From Adhaeribacter arboris (GTDB lineage Bacteria > Bacteroidota > Bacteroidia > Cytophagales > Hymenobacteraceae), in contig NZ_PYFT01000001.1 in the NCBI RefSeq assembly GCF_003023845.1, positions 4,216,001 through 4,280,000 of the forward strand: DNA of 64,000 nt. Direction: 5' to 3'. The position numbers were made by a program, and so were the translations under genes. Positions 44,701 to 54,575 of this stretch are shown piece after piece. Each line of letters begins with the position of its first letter. Position 1 is the first letter of the stretch. The notes below the pieces were generated by a model, which saw only the letters and a list, made by a program, of their open reading frames with translations, ran no database searches and was not told the DNA's origin.

Positions 44701-44808
44701 GAAAATTCACTAATGCCCTCTAACCTGCAGCAAACCATGAGCGAGCAGGAACTGGTAAACTTAGTAGAATACCTGACTACCTTAAAGAAAGCATCCGCCT
44801 CTAATTAG
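41716..44808 (+). CDS. PVC-type membrane dehydrogenase with HEAT repeats and C-terminal cytochrome c
   Basis: A 1030-residue exported protein from ATG 41716 (a TTG six bases upstream is less likely). The N-terminal segment is hydrophobic (GRLLLGGLLCLSAAFS). A six-bladed dehydrogenase domain covers about residues 55-440 (AFATEPSVRNPTNMDIDAKG, HDHAVHAFTFGPDGKLYFNFG, SLFVADWYDPGVGGH). Helical HEAT-like repeats cover about 455-850 (ANIRMAGLRAALEQK, VRREVAVNLRFN). A cytochrome c domain has haem motif CVACH near residue 902 and a distal Met in SLMPSNL. Such proteins oxidise sugars or similar compounds in the periplasm and pass electrons to the respiratory chain. The domain order resembles the fusion at 31072 but without ThuA, and the HEAT array is extra. 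Confidence 0.85.
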   Translation: MKNKTGFSTFQEKQSITKSNPFLSKTNGRLLLGGLLCLSAAFSTNIHKIRPADDDLSTGFEVANGLEVKAFATEPSVRNPTNMDIDAKGRVWVCEGVNYRPKLNPTNKGQEEGDRILILEDTDGDGKADKEKVFYQGNDVNAALGIAVLGNKAIVSVSPNVFIFTDTDGDDKADKKELLFTGLSGEQHDHAVHAFTFGPDGKLYFNFGNEGKQIKDKEGKPLVDREGNEIADNGKPYRQGMVFRCDMDGSNIEVLANNFRNNYEVAVDSYGTLWQSDNDDDGNRGVRINYVMPYGNYGFRDQMTGASWQSPRTNLEEEIPLRHWHLNDPGVVPNLLQTGAGSPTGMVVYEGNLLPATFQGQMIHSDAGPNVVRAYPVQNDGAGYKAEIVNILKTKEDKWFRPSDVTIAPDGSLFVADWYDPGVGGHQVGDLVKGRIFRIAPPGTAYTVPKLDLSTPAGAAEALKSPNLATRYLAYEKLQGWGKKSEKVLAKMFQSDSNPRFRARALWLLSKLNKKGKKYMDAAVNDADANIRMAGLRAALEQKIDVNPILAKLAKDSSPQVRREVAVNLRFNKSPEAAQIWTTLANQYDGQDRWYLEALGIGADLQWDTFFAAWQKQSNRDVANKANRDIIWRARTPEALKMLPTLITQANVTEKERPRYFRAFDFYPEDAAKQQILLGLLNGNSPQQAQIISLALNHIDAKKYGSDPKVQSALRRGLEYAKGQNQFVQLVKRFESKDQNAELVRLATTQPESEIGVEASKILLRTGPDQIMKVLNGKEETALAMITAMGRYEDKKAQELLEDVALNGNRSIEVRKLALKKIGRGGSGEARLLNIVKNNKLNPEMQQVAGSVLLNSYRQNIREEAAQYLKTPSREGKPLPPIDQLATLTGDPVNGKAVFSQSCVACHKVNGEGTPFGPELSEIGNKLPKVALYKSILHPDAGISFGYEGYQVKLKDGNQVVGIIASQTEDKLDLRQPGGSVTSYALADIASKKQMENSLMPSNLQQTMSEQELVNLVEYLTTLKKASASN

Positions 44809-45026
44809 GGGATTCTTATTCAATCTTAAAACTTCCTGGCCTAATACCAAATCGCTTCAAGTAGCTGCCATACCGAAGGAAATAAAACTTGGCGGGTTAG
44901 CGCAATTTTTTAAATCAACCTGATGGAAGGTAACTAATATTATTGGGTATAAGTTGATACAAAAAGGATTTACAGCATGAAAGCCAAAGGCGCTTCATTT
45001 TTTATTTAGCTGCTTCCGTATTAGTA

Positions 45027-48000
45027 TTATTTGGTTAAGAGCATTTTCTGCTGATGGCGTTGCGTAGGGGTTTGTAATTGCAGGAAATACAGGCCGGCCG
45101 GGTTAGGGCCGGCTTGCCAGTGTACCTGGTAAGTTTGGTTTACTTGGGTTTGACCTTGAAACAATGTAGTAATTTCTTTGCCTTGGTTGTCGTATATTTT
45201 CAACTGTACCGATTGCGACTGAGGCAAAGTAAAACTTACAGTAATTTTCTCCCGGAACGGATTAGGATAGGCGCTTAAATTTATTATTTCTGCTGGTTCA
45301 TCTACTAAGGTAGCTTCTCGGGCGGGAGTTACGGCACTGGTCTGGGGGGCTACTTTCACGAGCCAATAATCGGTGCTGCCTTGGCTGGGTTGGGTTCTGT
45401 CGCCGCTTACTCCTGAATCCGAACGCCCACCGAGCAGTAAACCACCATCGTAAGTTTGCAACACAGCGTGCAGTTCTTCGGAGCCATTGCCCCCGAAGCG
45501 TTGGTCGGCTATTTTCTCCCCTCCGGGAGCCACTTCTACTACCCAGTAATCGCTGGCTCCCTGGTTGGCTTGCGTCTTGTCCCCGCTATTACTCGAAGAA
45601 GAAGTGCCCGCTAAAATGTAATTCCCTTCTTCGGTGTAAGTACTGGCCCGCAGTTCATCGTCCTGATTGCCGCCAAAGGTCTTATCCCACAACTTGGTAC
45701 CTTTTTCATCTAACCTAATTAACCAGTAATCTTTTTCTCCTTTACTTTTCTGGCTCTTGTCGCCTTCTTTGCCCGAACTACTGGTGCCGGCAATAAACAA
45801 GTTATCGCCCTGGCTACGCCCTACTGAATAGGCCTCATCCTGGTCGCTACCGCCGTAACTTTTCTCCCAAAGTAAATTACCGTCTTTATCGGTCTTCACG
45901 GCCCAGAAATCACTCTTACCTTGACTCGCCTGGCTCTTATCGCCACTGCTGCCGGACGCGGAACTGCCGCCCAGGAAAAAACCGCCGTCTCTCGTTTCCG
46001 TAAAGCTGCCTAATGTTTCGTCTAGACGGCCACCATAGCGTTTATCCCAGACCTTATTACCATCGGCACTTATCTTCACCAGCCAGTAATCATGGTTGCC
46101 TTGAGAAGCTTGGCTTTTATCACCGCTAACGGGGGAATTGCTCGTGCCACCTACCACGTATTCCCCGGAAGTTAACTGAACTACTTTCTTCAACTCGTCA
46201 TTCCCCGAACCGCCAAAGGTTTTATCCCACTGCTTCGTGCCTTGTTTATCTATTTTCACGACCCAGTAATCGCGCTCACCTTGGCCGGCTTCTGTTTTGT
46301 CTCCGCTCTTACCCGAGCGAGAGGAACCGCCTAAGAGATAGCCCCCATCAGCGGTTTGAATAACGCGGTTCAGATAATCCTCCTGCGTGCCGCCGTAGCT
46401 TTTCTCCCAAACCTTTTTGCCGTTCTTATCTGATTTTACAATCCAGTAGTCGTTATTACCTTGGCTGTTCTGGCTCTTGTCGCCACTAACCCCGGAGTTG
46501 GTATAGCCTCCCGACAAGTAGCCGCCATCACTGGTCTTAATTACCGAAGTGAAGTTGTCTTTGCCCGTGCCACCGTACCGCGTATCCCATTGGGCGATGT
46601 AGGGTTGTTCTTCAGTTAGCTTAATTATCCAGTAATCGAAGCTACCCTTACCAGCAGAAATTCCACTAAATAAATACCCGCCGTCGCTTACTTGCTGTAA
46701 AGAAATTAATGCTCCACTTATAATAGTTTCGTCCCAAACTTTCGTGCCATCTGCGTGTAACTTTACTATCCAAGGTCTACCAGATGCTTTTGTTCTATCC
46801 CCACTGATGCTGGAAGTAGAAGTACCACCCAAAATATAGCCGCCGTCATTTGTCTGTTGCACCGAGGCTAACACATCATCCCCATCTCCCCCAATAATTT
46901 TATCCCATTCTTTAATACCATTCGCTTTTAGCTTTATTATCCAATAATCATTGTTGCTGCTAGTCCTGTCACCTCCAGCTCCTAAAACATAGCCCCCATC
47001 ACTTGTCGGCTGTACCGAAGATACCTCCCCCACATTAAATGCTTTATCCCAAACTATGGTACCATCCGCTTGTAACTTCACCAGCCAGGCCCCGCCTCTG
47101 TTATCTTCGGATTTATCACCGGTTTTGCCGGAAAAAGAAGTGCCACCCAGGATATACCCTCCATCGCTGGTTTGCTGAACGGAGACAAAAATTTCTTCAT
47201 CATCGCCGCCAAGGGTTTTATCCCAGACTTTAGTACCGGCCGAATTCAGCTTCACTACCCAATAATCGCCGTGATAGAAAGCTTCCTCACTATCCCGGCT
47301 AGCTTCGGATTTATCGCCACTAATTCCGGAAACAGAAGTGCCACCCAGAATATATCCCCCATCACGGGTTGGTTGAAGGTAGGTTAATTCATCCTTCTTA
47401 TTACCGCCAATGGTTTTGTCCCAGGCCTTACTACCATTGGCATTCAGCTTCACTACCCAGTAATCAGCTTCCCCTTTATTGGCTTCGGATTTATCGCCGC
47501 TTTTACCCGATTCGGAATACCCCCCTAGAATATAGCCCCCATCACTCGTCTGCCGGACAACATGTAACACATCGTTCGCATTACCCCCAATCGTTTTATC
47601 CCAAGCTATGGTTCTATCGGCATTCAGCTTCACTATCCAGTAATCTGTAGTAGGCTCACCGTTACTAACTTCCCCTTTGTTAGCTTCGGATTTATCCCCG
47701 CTGATGCCCGAAGCAGAAGTACCACCCAGAATATAGCCGCCATCCGGGGTTGGTTGGACAAAAGAAATAACGTCCTCCTTATCGCCACCAATAATTTTCT
47801 CCCATTCTGTTTTAAGCAGCGCCGGTGTTTCCACGAAGAAGGAAAGGGTTGCTTCGGCCGGTTGGTAAGCATCAGTGCCTGCCACAAAGGCTTTTACTAA
47901 TACGGTACCTAAGCCGATAATCGTTACTATATTATCTTTAATAGTAGCCGGCCCCGAAACAACCCGGAAGGTAACTGGTAAACCCGATGTGGCTGTGGCA

Positions 48001-49475
48001 GAAATAGCAAAAGGCCCCTCACCTAAAGTTTTAACGGGAATAGAAGCAATAGTTACAAATTGATTTTTACTACCTTTGTTATCCAATTTTATAATCCAGT
48101 AATCGCTTCCTCCTTTAGCTGCTTGCGATTTATCGCCGCTTTTACCCGAATTAGACCAGCCGCCTAGAATATAGTTTCCATCACTGGTCTGCTGTAAAGA
48201 GGTTAATACATCCGTATCACTGCCACCGCTGGTTTTATCCCATTCTTGGCTCCCATCTGCTTTTAGCTTCACCACCCAGTAATCTTCATAACCTTTAGAA
48301 ATTTGGGATTTATTACCGCTAATGTCCGAACCAGAATATCCACCTGCAACATAGCCGCCATCACTCGTCTGTTGCACCGAAGCCAACTTATCACTATTAC
48401 TTCCCCCGATGGTTTTGTCCCATTCTTTGCTGCCATCGGCCTTTAGTTTCACTATCCAATAATCACCGTTGCCTCCTTTAGGTGCTTGCGATTTATCGCC
48501 TGATATTTCGGATTGCGAAGTGCCGCCGAGAATATATCCCCCATCATTCGTCTGCTGCCCAGAAGTTAAATTATCATCACTATTTCCCCCAATCGTTTTA
48601 TCCCATTCTTTGCTACCATCTGCTTTTAGCTTCACTACCCAATAATCAACATCGGTGTAATCACTTTTTTTGTTTTCCGATTTATCACCGCTTATACCGG
48701 AAGTAGAAGAGCCGCCCAGAATATAGCCGCCATCACTCGTCTGTTGCAACGAGCTTAACTCATCAGATTCGCTACCTCCAATAGTCTTATCCCATTCTTT
48801 GCTGCCGTCCGCTTTTAGCTTTACTATCCAATAATCATAGTTTTCTTCTTCTCCTCTGTAAGCATCCGATTTATCTCCGCGTTTGCCGGAATTAGAAGTC
48901 CCGCCTAGGATGTAACCGCCATCACTTGTCTGCATCAATGCGGCCAACATGTCTTGATTATTTCCCCCAATAGTTTTATCCCAAACCTTTTTACCCTTAT
49001 TATCAATCTTCACTATCCAGTAATTTTGAAAACCTTTATTTGCTTCGGATTTATCACCACTCTTGCCAGATTCAGAATACCCGCCTAGAATATAACCGCC
49101 ATCACGGGTTGGCAGCACGGTGGCTAAGTGTTCATAACCATTTCCCCCGAAGGTTCTGTCCCAAATTTTTTCACCATTCGCATCTAACTTAACAATCCAA
49201 TAATCAAACTCACCTTTATTAGTTGTGGTTTTATCGCTGCCAATGCCTGATAACGAAGATCCACCCAGAATATAGCCGCCCTCCTGGGTGGGTTGGATAG
49301 AAGCTAATTCATCCAAATTACCGCCCCCAATGGTTTTATCCCAGAGTTTATTTTGGGCCAAAGTAGTGAGGGTGAAAGAGAAATAAAGTAAAAAACAAAG
49401 GCTTGGCGCGCACCACGCAGGTACTATTTTCCGGCTTGGATAGCTATGATTAAAAGCAGATAAAAGTGTTTTCAT
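45027..49475 (-). CDS. Giant propeller-repeat surface protein, T9SS type A (paralogue 1)
   Basis: A 1482-residue secreted protein from ATG 49475 (the frame runs further upstream, but MKTLLSAFNHSYPSRK gives the signal peptide ending near TTLAQ). It consists of about 60-residue repeats, each like WDKTIGG-x-x-x-D-x-L, then QTSDGGYILGG, SxSG, DKS and DYWIVKL: the SBBP/beta-propeller blade pattern. By eye I count 7 repeats, an Ig-like domain (plus-strand about 47812-48066; SGLPVTFRVVSGPATI), then 14 more. Blades 11-14 are irregular or shortened. A linker (EEQPYIAQ) follows blade 14. The C-terminus is a type A sorting domain (AYPNPFREKITVSF, AGLYFLQLQTP, LLTK). Predicted: three seven-bladed propellers on the cell surface. 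Ligand unknown. Confidence 0.8.
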   Translation of the reverse strand: MKTLLSAFNHSYPSRKIVPAWCAPSLCFLLYFSFTLTTLAQNKLWDKTIGGGNLDELASIQPTQEGGYILGGSSLSGIGSDKTTTNKGEFDYWIVKLDANGEKIWDRTFGGNGYEHLATVLPTRDGGYILGGYSESGKSGDKSEANKGFQNYWIVKIDNKGKKVWDKTIGGNNQDMLAALMQTSDGGYILGGTSNSGKRGDKSDAYRGEEENYDYWIVKLKADGSKEWDKTIGGSESDELSSLQQTSDGGYILGGSSTSGISGDKSENKKSDYTDVDYWVVKLKADGSKEWDKTIGGNSDDNLTSGQQTNDGGYILGGTSQSEISGDKSQAPKGGNGDYWIVKLKADGSKEWDKTIGGSNSDKLASVQQTSDGGYVAGGYSGSDISGNKSQISKGYEDYWVVKLKADGSQEWDKTSGGSDTDVLTSLQQTSDGNYILGGWSNSGKSGDKSQAAKGGSDYWIIKLDNKGSKNQFVTIASIPVKTLGEGPFAISATATSGLPVTFRVVSGPATIKDNIVTIIGLGTVLVKAFVAGTDAYQPAEATLSFFVETPALLKTEWEKIIGGDKEDVISFVQPTPDGGYILGGTSASGISGDKSEANKGEVSNGEPTTDYWIVKLNADRTIAWDKTIGGNANDVLHVVRQTSDGGYILGGYSESGKSGDKSEANKGEADYWVVKLNANGSKAWDKTIGGNKKDELTYLQPTRDGGYILGGTSVSGISGDKSEASRDSEEAFYHGDYWVVKLNSAGTKVWDKTLGGDDEEIFVSVQQTSDGGYILGGTSFSGKTGDKSEDNRGGAWLVKLQADGTIVWDKAFNVGEVSSVQPTSDGGYVLGAGGDRTSSNNDYWIIKLKANGIKEWDKIIGGDGDDVLASVQQTNDGGYILGGTSTSSISGDRTKASGRPWIVKLHADGTKVWDETIISGALISLQQVSDGGYLFSGISAGKGSFDYWIIKLTEEQPYIAQWDTRYGGTGKDNFTSVIKTSDGGYLSGGYTNSGVSGDKSQNSQGNNDYWIVKSDKNGKKVWEKSYGGTQEDYLNRVIQTADGGYLLGGSSRSGKSGDKTEAGQGERDYWVVKIDKQGTKQWDKTFGGSGNDELKKVVQLTSGEYVVGGTSNSPVSGDKSQASQGNHDYWLVKISADGNKVWDKRYGGRLDETLGSFTETRDGGFFLGGSSASGSSGDKSQASQGKSDFWAVKTDKDGNLLWEKSYGGSDQDEAYSVGRSQGDNLFIAGTSSSGKEGDKSQKSKGEKDYWLIRLDEKGTKLWDKTFGGNQDDELRASTYTEEGNYILAGTSSSSNSGDKTQANQGASDYWVVEVAPGGEKIADQRFGGNGSEELHAVLQTYDGGLLLGGRSDSGVSGDRTQPSQGSTDYWLVKVAPQTSAVTPAREATLVDEPAEIINLSAYPNPFREKITVSFTLPQSQSVQLKIYDNQGKEITTLFQGQTQVNQTYQVHWQAGPNPAGLYFLQLQTPTQRHQQKMLLTK

Positions 49476-49942
49476 GAGGAAAGATTTAGTGTAAGGGCGG
49501 AGAAGTAAATACAAAGGGTTAAGCAGATAAATGAAGGGAGATAATACTGGTAATTAGTAAGAAGGTAAAGCACCCAAATACAAGTAGTTCCTTCTGGTTT
49601 TAGTACCTAAGTTAAAGTTATTCTTGATAATATACTAAAGAATCTAAAATGGATTAGCATAAAAAAGCCTGTATAGTTTGCGGGTAGATTTTAGGAATAA
49701 AGCAGCTAGCGCTTCGCTTAATTAAAAATCAGAAATTATGAATTAGAAATTCTAGCTTAAAAGAGTTGCAAGCTAGAATAGATGCTAATTTTATTTCTAC
49801 CAATTAAATTGGACAAATACTAGCGAAAAATAATAAAGAAAACGTAAGTACTCGTTTTACTTTTTACAGGTATGTTTATAAAAAACAAAGCCGGCTAGCA
49901 TTTTTGCTCTGCTACCCGGCTTGCTTATGAAAGTAGTTTGGC
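49476..49942. other. Intergenic region, with terminator, between paralogues 1 and 2
   Basis: No gene. It holds the promoter of paralogue 1 and, on the minus strand, the terminator of paralogue 2 at 49880-49922. Confidence 0.45.
49880..49922 (-). terminator. Hairpin terminator after paralogue 2
   Basis: AAGCCGGCTAGC at 49888-49899 pairs, with one mismatch, with GCTACCCGGCTT at 49911-49922. The A-rich left side gives a T run on the minus-strand transcript. Confidence 0.65.
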
Positions 49943-52900
49943 TTACTTCGTTACAAGCAGCTTCTGTTGCTGGCGCAAAGTAGGAGTTTGCAGTTGTAGT
50001 AAATACATGCCCGCTGCCTGCTGATTAGCTTGCCACTCAATTTGGTACGGTTGCTTGGCTTGCACCTGCCCCTGGAACAAAGTGGCGACCTGCTTACCTT
50101 GCATGTCGTATACTTTTATGGTAGCGGTTTGGCTTTGCAGCAAAGTAAAACTAACAGTAAGCCGTTCTTTGGCCGGATTCGGAGAAGCCGTGAGCAGGTT
50201 ATACGCTGCTTTAATTATTGGTTCCGTTGCGGGTACGGCCTGCCGGAAAGCGGCGAGTGAATTACTAAGTGGCGCTACTTTTACCAACCAGTAATCCGTA
50301 CCGCCCTGACTAGACTGGGATCGGTCGCCACTTACGCCGGAAGCGGAGCGGCCGCCCAAGAGCCAGCCGCCATCGCTAGCCGGGAATACGGTGCGTAGTT
50401 CTTCGGCTCCGCTGCCGCCAAACCGCTGATCAATCAGGTTCTGGCCTTTCTCATCTACCTGCACCATCCAGTAGTCACTTTCTCCCCGGCTGGCCTGGCT
50501 TTTATCGCCCCCGGCATCGGAATAAGAAGTACCCGCCAGAATATAGTTCCCTTCGTCGGTGTACGTACTGGCCTGTAGCTCATCATCCTTTGCGCCCCCG
50601 AAAGTTCGGTCCCATACTTTTGCGCCTTGCTGATTTACTTTTACCAACCAGTAATCTTTGCCGCCTTTACTTTCCTGGCTCTTGTCACCGTTTTTACCGG
50701 AGTCACTGGTACCGGCCAGGTAGAGGTTATCGCCGTGGCTGCGCCGCACCGAGTAAACTTCATCGTTACCGCTACCGCCAAAGGTTTTTTCCCAAAGTAA
50801 GTTGCCGTCTTTATCCGTTTTTACCGCCCAATAATCACTGCCGCCCTGGTTTTCCTGAGTTTTGTCGCCCGTTTTGCCTGACCAGGAACTACCGCCCAGG
50901 AAAAAGCCCCCATCTCTGGTGTCGGTGAAGCTGCCTAGCTTGTCTTCTTTGCTGCCCCCATAGTTTTTATCCCAAAGTTTCTCGCCCGTGCTGCTGATCT
51001 TGACTAACCAGTAATCCTTATTTCCTTGCCCATCCTGGCTTTTATCGCCGCTCTTGGGCGAATTACTCGTACCGCCCAGCACGTATTCTCCCGAGGCCAG
51101 TTGCACTACTTTTACTAGTTCATCCTGACCACTGCCCCCCAGAGTTTTGTCCCATTCGGTATTACCTTGGCCATCTACTTTTACTATCCAATAATCCCGC
51201 TCGCCCTGGCCAGCCTCTGACTTGTCGCCACTTTTGCCCGAAAGCGAGGAACCGGCTAATAAGTACCCCCCATCGGCTGTTTGAATAAGACGGTTCAGAA
51301 AATCATCGCCACTGCCACCGTAACGTTTATCCCATTCTTTTTGCCCGTTCTTGTCACTCTTTACAATCCAGTAGTCGTTCTCCCCCTGGCTACTTTGGCT
51401 CTTATCGCCATTGTTACCGGAAGTGGTGTAACCACCCGCTAAATAACCGCCATCCCGGGTCTTGATTACCGAAGTTAAGTTATCCTGACCACTGCCCCCA
51501 AAGCGCATATCCCAAACTGTTTCCAGGGTAACTTCTTCTTTTAACTTTACGATCCAGTAATCATTGCTACCTCTACTCGACTCGCTTTTATCGCCAAAAA
51601 CTCCCGAAGAAGAAGTTCCCCCTAAAATGTATTCTCCGTTGCCGGTTGGTTGCACCGACACCAATACATCATTATCGTTACCGCCCAAGGTTTTGTCCCA
51701 GACTTTGCTGCCATCGGCTTTTAGCTTGATTACCCAATAGTCAAAGTCGGGGGCGCCGCGCGGAATTTGAGTTTTGTCGCCGGAAATAGCAGAAAAAGAA
51801 TTTCCTCCCAAAATATAGCCCCCATCGCTGGTTTGCCGCACCGAGCTTAACACTTCGCTTTCATTTCCACCCAGGGTTTTATCCCAATCTTTGGTGCCAT
51901 CGGCTTTTAGCTTTACTACCCAGTAATCGTGTTGGCCTTTAGAAGCCTGACTTTTGTCGCCGCTAATACCCGACCAGGAATAACCGCCCAGGATATAGCC
52001 TTCGTCGCTGGTTTGCTGCAAAGAGGTTAAATAATCTTCGTCCGTGCCGCCAATAGTTTTATCCCAGGCTTTGTCGCCGTTAGCCCCCAGTTTTACAATC
52101 CAGTAATCGGTGCTGCCAATCCGGGCCTGCGATTTATCACCGCTGATACCGGATAAAGAATAACCGCCCAAAATATACCCGCTATCTTTGGTTTGCTGCA
52201 AAGAAGTTAAGACATCTTCGTACCGCCCGCCAATGGTTTGATCCCATTCTTTACTGCCATTTGCCTTTAATTTTACGACCCAGTAATCCGTCAGGCCCTG
52301 GGAAGCTTCGGTTTTATTAGCTCCAATGCCGGAAGTAGAATGACCGCCCAGGATATACCCGCCGTCATTGGTTGGCTGCACGGAGGTTAAATAATCTTGG
52401 TTTCTGCCGCCAATGGTCTGGTCCCATTCTTTCGTACCATTTGCCTTTAGTTTTACGACCCAGTAATCCCAACTACCTTTAGTGGCCTGCGTTTTATCGC
52501 CGCTCACGCCGGATAAAGAATATCCGCCCAGAATATAGCCCCCATCTTGCGTTTGCTGGACAGATTGTAATACATCCTGACTATTTCCCCCAATGGTTTT
52601 ATCCCATTCTTTACTGCCATCGGCTCTTAATTTCACGATCCAGTAATCCTGGCCGCCTTTACTAGTTGCTGATTTTTCGCCATTTTTGCCGGAGGACGAG
52701 CTACCTCCTAAAATATACCCTTTATCGCTGGTTTGCTGGACAGAAGTTAACTGATCGGATGAGTTACCCCCAATGGTTTTATTCCACTGTTTTCTCACCA
52801 GGGAAGCCGGTTCTACCAAAAAGGAACGGGTAATGGAAACCGGCAGGAAAATAGTAGTGCCCAGTTGCGCTGCTTTTACGGTAACGGTTCCCAAGCCCGT

Positions 52901-54442
52901 TAAGATTAACTTATTGCCTTCGCTAATGGTTGCCGGGCCAGATTCCACGGTATACGTTATGGGTAAGCCCGAGCTAGTAGAAGCCTCCAGAATAAGGGGT
53001 GGATCGTCCACGTTTTTATAGAGAAGAGGAGCAAAGGTAATTAGCTGGTTCAGGTTAGTACCGCTGTTATCTAGTTTTACCACCCAATAATCGTAACCTC
53101 CTTTACTTTTTTCGGATTTATCGCCGTTTTTATTTGTATACGAAAATCCACCCAGCAGGAAATTACCATCCGAGAGCTGCAAAACAGAAGAGAAGTTATC
53201 GTCGCCATTGCCGCCAATGGTTTTATCCCAGGCAATGGAACCATCGGTATTTAATTTCACGACCCAGTAATCGTTGCCGCCTTTATTTGCCTGCGTTTTG
53301 TTCCCGCTAATACCCGAAGTAGAGTTGCCCCCCAGGATATAACTATCGTCGCTGTTTTGCTGCAAGGAGGTTAAAATATCGTCACTATTGCTGCCAATGG
53401 TTTTATCCCACTCTTTGCTGCCATCGGCCTTAAGCTTGACAATCCAATAATCATTGCCACCTTTACTTGCCTGGGTTTTATCCTCGCTTATGCCAGAATT
53501 AGAATAGCCGCCTATAATATAGCCGCCGTCGCTGGTTTGCCGCACCGAGGTGGGGATATCCCCATTATCCCCCCCAATGGTTCGATCCCAAGCTTTACTG
53601 CCATCGGCATTTAAACCCACCACCCAGTAGTCATAGTTGCCTTTACTATCCTGCGATTTATCGCCGCTAATATTGGCAGCAGAATAGCCAGCCACCACAT
53701 AACCGCCGTTTTTAGTTTGCCGAATGGAAGTTGCCCAATCATCCTCCCTACTGCCCAAAGTTTTATCCCAGTCTCTACTGCCATCCGCTTTTAATTTTAC
53801 AATCCAGTAGTCATATCCCCCTTTAGAAGCCTGCGATTTATCTGCGCTAAGACCAGAGGAAGAATGGCCCAGCAAGATGTAACCCCCATCCTGCGTTTGC
53901 TGCACGTACTGAAATTCTTCCCAGTTGCTCCCGCCAATGGTTTTATCCCAGACTTTATCTCCTTTCGCATTCAATTTTACAACCCAATAATCCTGACCGC
54001 CTTTAGAAGGACTGGATTTATCGCTACTTTTATTTGAGTAAGAAGAGCCACCCAGAATATAGCCCCCATCGCGCGTTTGCTGCACCGAGCGGAAATAATC
54101 GTCGCTATTGCCCCCAATGGTTTTATCCCATTCTTTACTGCCATCGGCCTTAAGCTTGACAATCCAATAATCCCAGCCGCCTTTGTTATTTTCTGATTTA
54201 TCAAAAGTTTTGCTCGAGTAAGACATACCACCCACAATAATCCCCCCATCGCGGGTACTTTGGGAAGAATATAAGTAATCTTCGCTATTGCCCCCAATGG
54301 TTTTATCCCAGAGTTTATTCTGGGCGGAAGTGCCCGTTACAAAGCACCAGTTAAGTAACAGGATAGCTCCTAAAACGCGCCACCCAAACGTTTCAGCCCT
54401 ATACTTTTGAACCAGGCTGAAACCAGATACTACTCTTTTCAT
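49943..54442 (-). CDS. Giant propeller-repeat surface protein, T9SS type A (paralogue 2)
   Basis: A 1499-residue secreted protein with a signal peptide (LGAILLLNWCFVTGTSAQ, near residue 41). The order is the same as paralogue 1, and by eye it has 7 blades, an Ig-like domain (plus-strand about 52785-53055; SGLPITYTVESGPATI), 7 blades, a linker (EEVTLETV), 7 blades and the sorting domain (SPNPAKERLTVSF, AGMYLLQLQTP). Blades in this gene are the most regular of the four complete ones. Typical blade: WDKTIGGNSQDVL, QQTQDGGYILGG, SGDKTQATKG, DYWVVKL. Predicted extracellular, type IX secreted and probably surface-anchored. No enzyme motif was seen, so binding or adhesion is the likely job. Confidence 0.82.
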   Translation of the reverse strand: MKRVVSGFSLVQKYRAETFGWRVLGAILLLNWCFVTGTSAQNKLWDKTIGGNSEDYLYSSQSTRDGGIIVGGMSYSSKTFDKSENNKGGWDYWIVKLKADGSKEWDKTIGGNSDDYFRSVQQTRDGGYILGGSSYSNKSSDKSSPSKGGQDYWVVKLNAKGDKVWDKTIGGSNWEEFQYVQQTQDGGYILLGHSSSGLSADKSQASKGGYDYWIVKLKADGSRDWDKTLGSREDDWATSIRQTKNGGYVVAGYSAANISGDKSQDSKGNYDYWVVGLNADGSKAWDRTIGGDNGDIPTSVRQTSDGGYIIGGYSNSGISEDKTQASKGGNDYWIVKLKADGSKEWDKTIGSNSDDILTSLQQNSDDSYILGGNSTSGISGNKTQANKGGNDYWVVKLNTDGSIAWDKTIGGNGDDNFSSVLQLSDGNFLLGGFSYTNKNGDKSEKSKGGYDYWVVKLDNSGTNLNQLITFAPLLYKNVDDPPLILEASTSSGLPITYTVESGPATISEGNKLILTGLGTVTVKAAQLGTTIFLPVSITRSFLVEPASLVRKQWNKTIGGNSSDQLTSVQQTSDKGYILGGSSSSGKNGEKSATSKGGQDYWIVKLRADGSKEWDKTIGGNSQDVLQSVQQTQDGGYILGGYSLSGVSGDKTQATKGSWDYWVVKLKANGTKEWDQTIGGRNQDYLTSVQPTNDGGYILGGHSTSGIGANKTEASQGLTDYWVVKLKANGSKEWDQTIGGRYEDVLTSLQQTKDSGYILGGYSLSGISGDKSQARIGSTDYWIVKLGANGDKAWDKTIGGTDEDYLTSLQQTSDEGYILGGYSWSGISGDKSQASKGQHDYWVVKLKADGTKDWDKTLGGNESEVLSSVRQTSDGGYILGGNSFSAISGDKTQIPRGAPDFDYWVIKLKADGSKVWDKTLGGNDNDVLVSVQPTGNGEYILGGTSSSGVFGDKSESSRGSNDYWIVKLKEEVTLETVWDMRFGGSGQDNLTSVIKTRDGGYLAGGYTTSGNNGDKSQSSQGENDYWIVKSDKNGQKEWDKRYGGSGDDFLNRLIQTADGGYLLAGSSLSGKSGDKSEAGQGERDYWIVKVDGQGNTEWDKTLGGSGQDELVKVVQLASGEYVLGGTSNSPKSGDKSQDGQGNKDYWLVKISSTGEKLWDKNYGGSKEDKLGSFTDTRDGGFFLGGSSWSGKTGDKTQENQGGSDYWAVKTDKDGNLLWEKTFGGSGNDEVYSVRRSHGDNLYLAGTSDSGKNGDKSQESKGGKDYWLVKVNQQGAKVWDRTFGGAKDDELQASTYTDEGNYILAGTSYSDAGGDKSQASRGESDYWMVQVDEKGQNLIDQRFGGSGAEELRTVFPASDGGWLLGGRSASGVSGDRSQSSQGGTDYWLVKVAPLSNSLAAFRQAVPATEPIIKAAYNLLTASPNPAKERLTVSFTLLQSQTATIKVYDMQGKQVATLFQGQVQAKQPYQIEWQANQQAAGMYLLQLQTPTLRQQQKLLVTK

Positions 54443-54575
54443 AAATGTATACGTTAACGAATAGGTGATTTTTAATTTTATCTTTGCTCATTCAATAAGA
54501 CCAGCTACCCTTAGGCCGGCCCCCAGTAATTCGCCTAGAAAAGCAGGAGAAACAAAATACTTTCTTCTTTAATTC

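Noticed and set aside
46000-48800. Plus-strand open frames inside the giant repeat gene
   Set aside because: They are antisense to the blade repeats and repeat with the same period, so they are by-products of the repeat.
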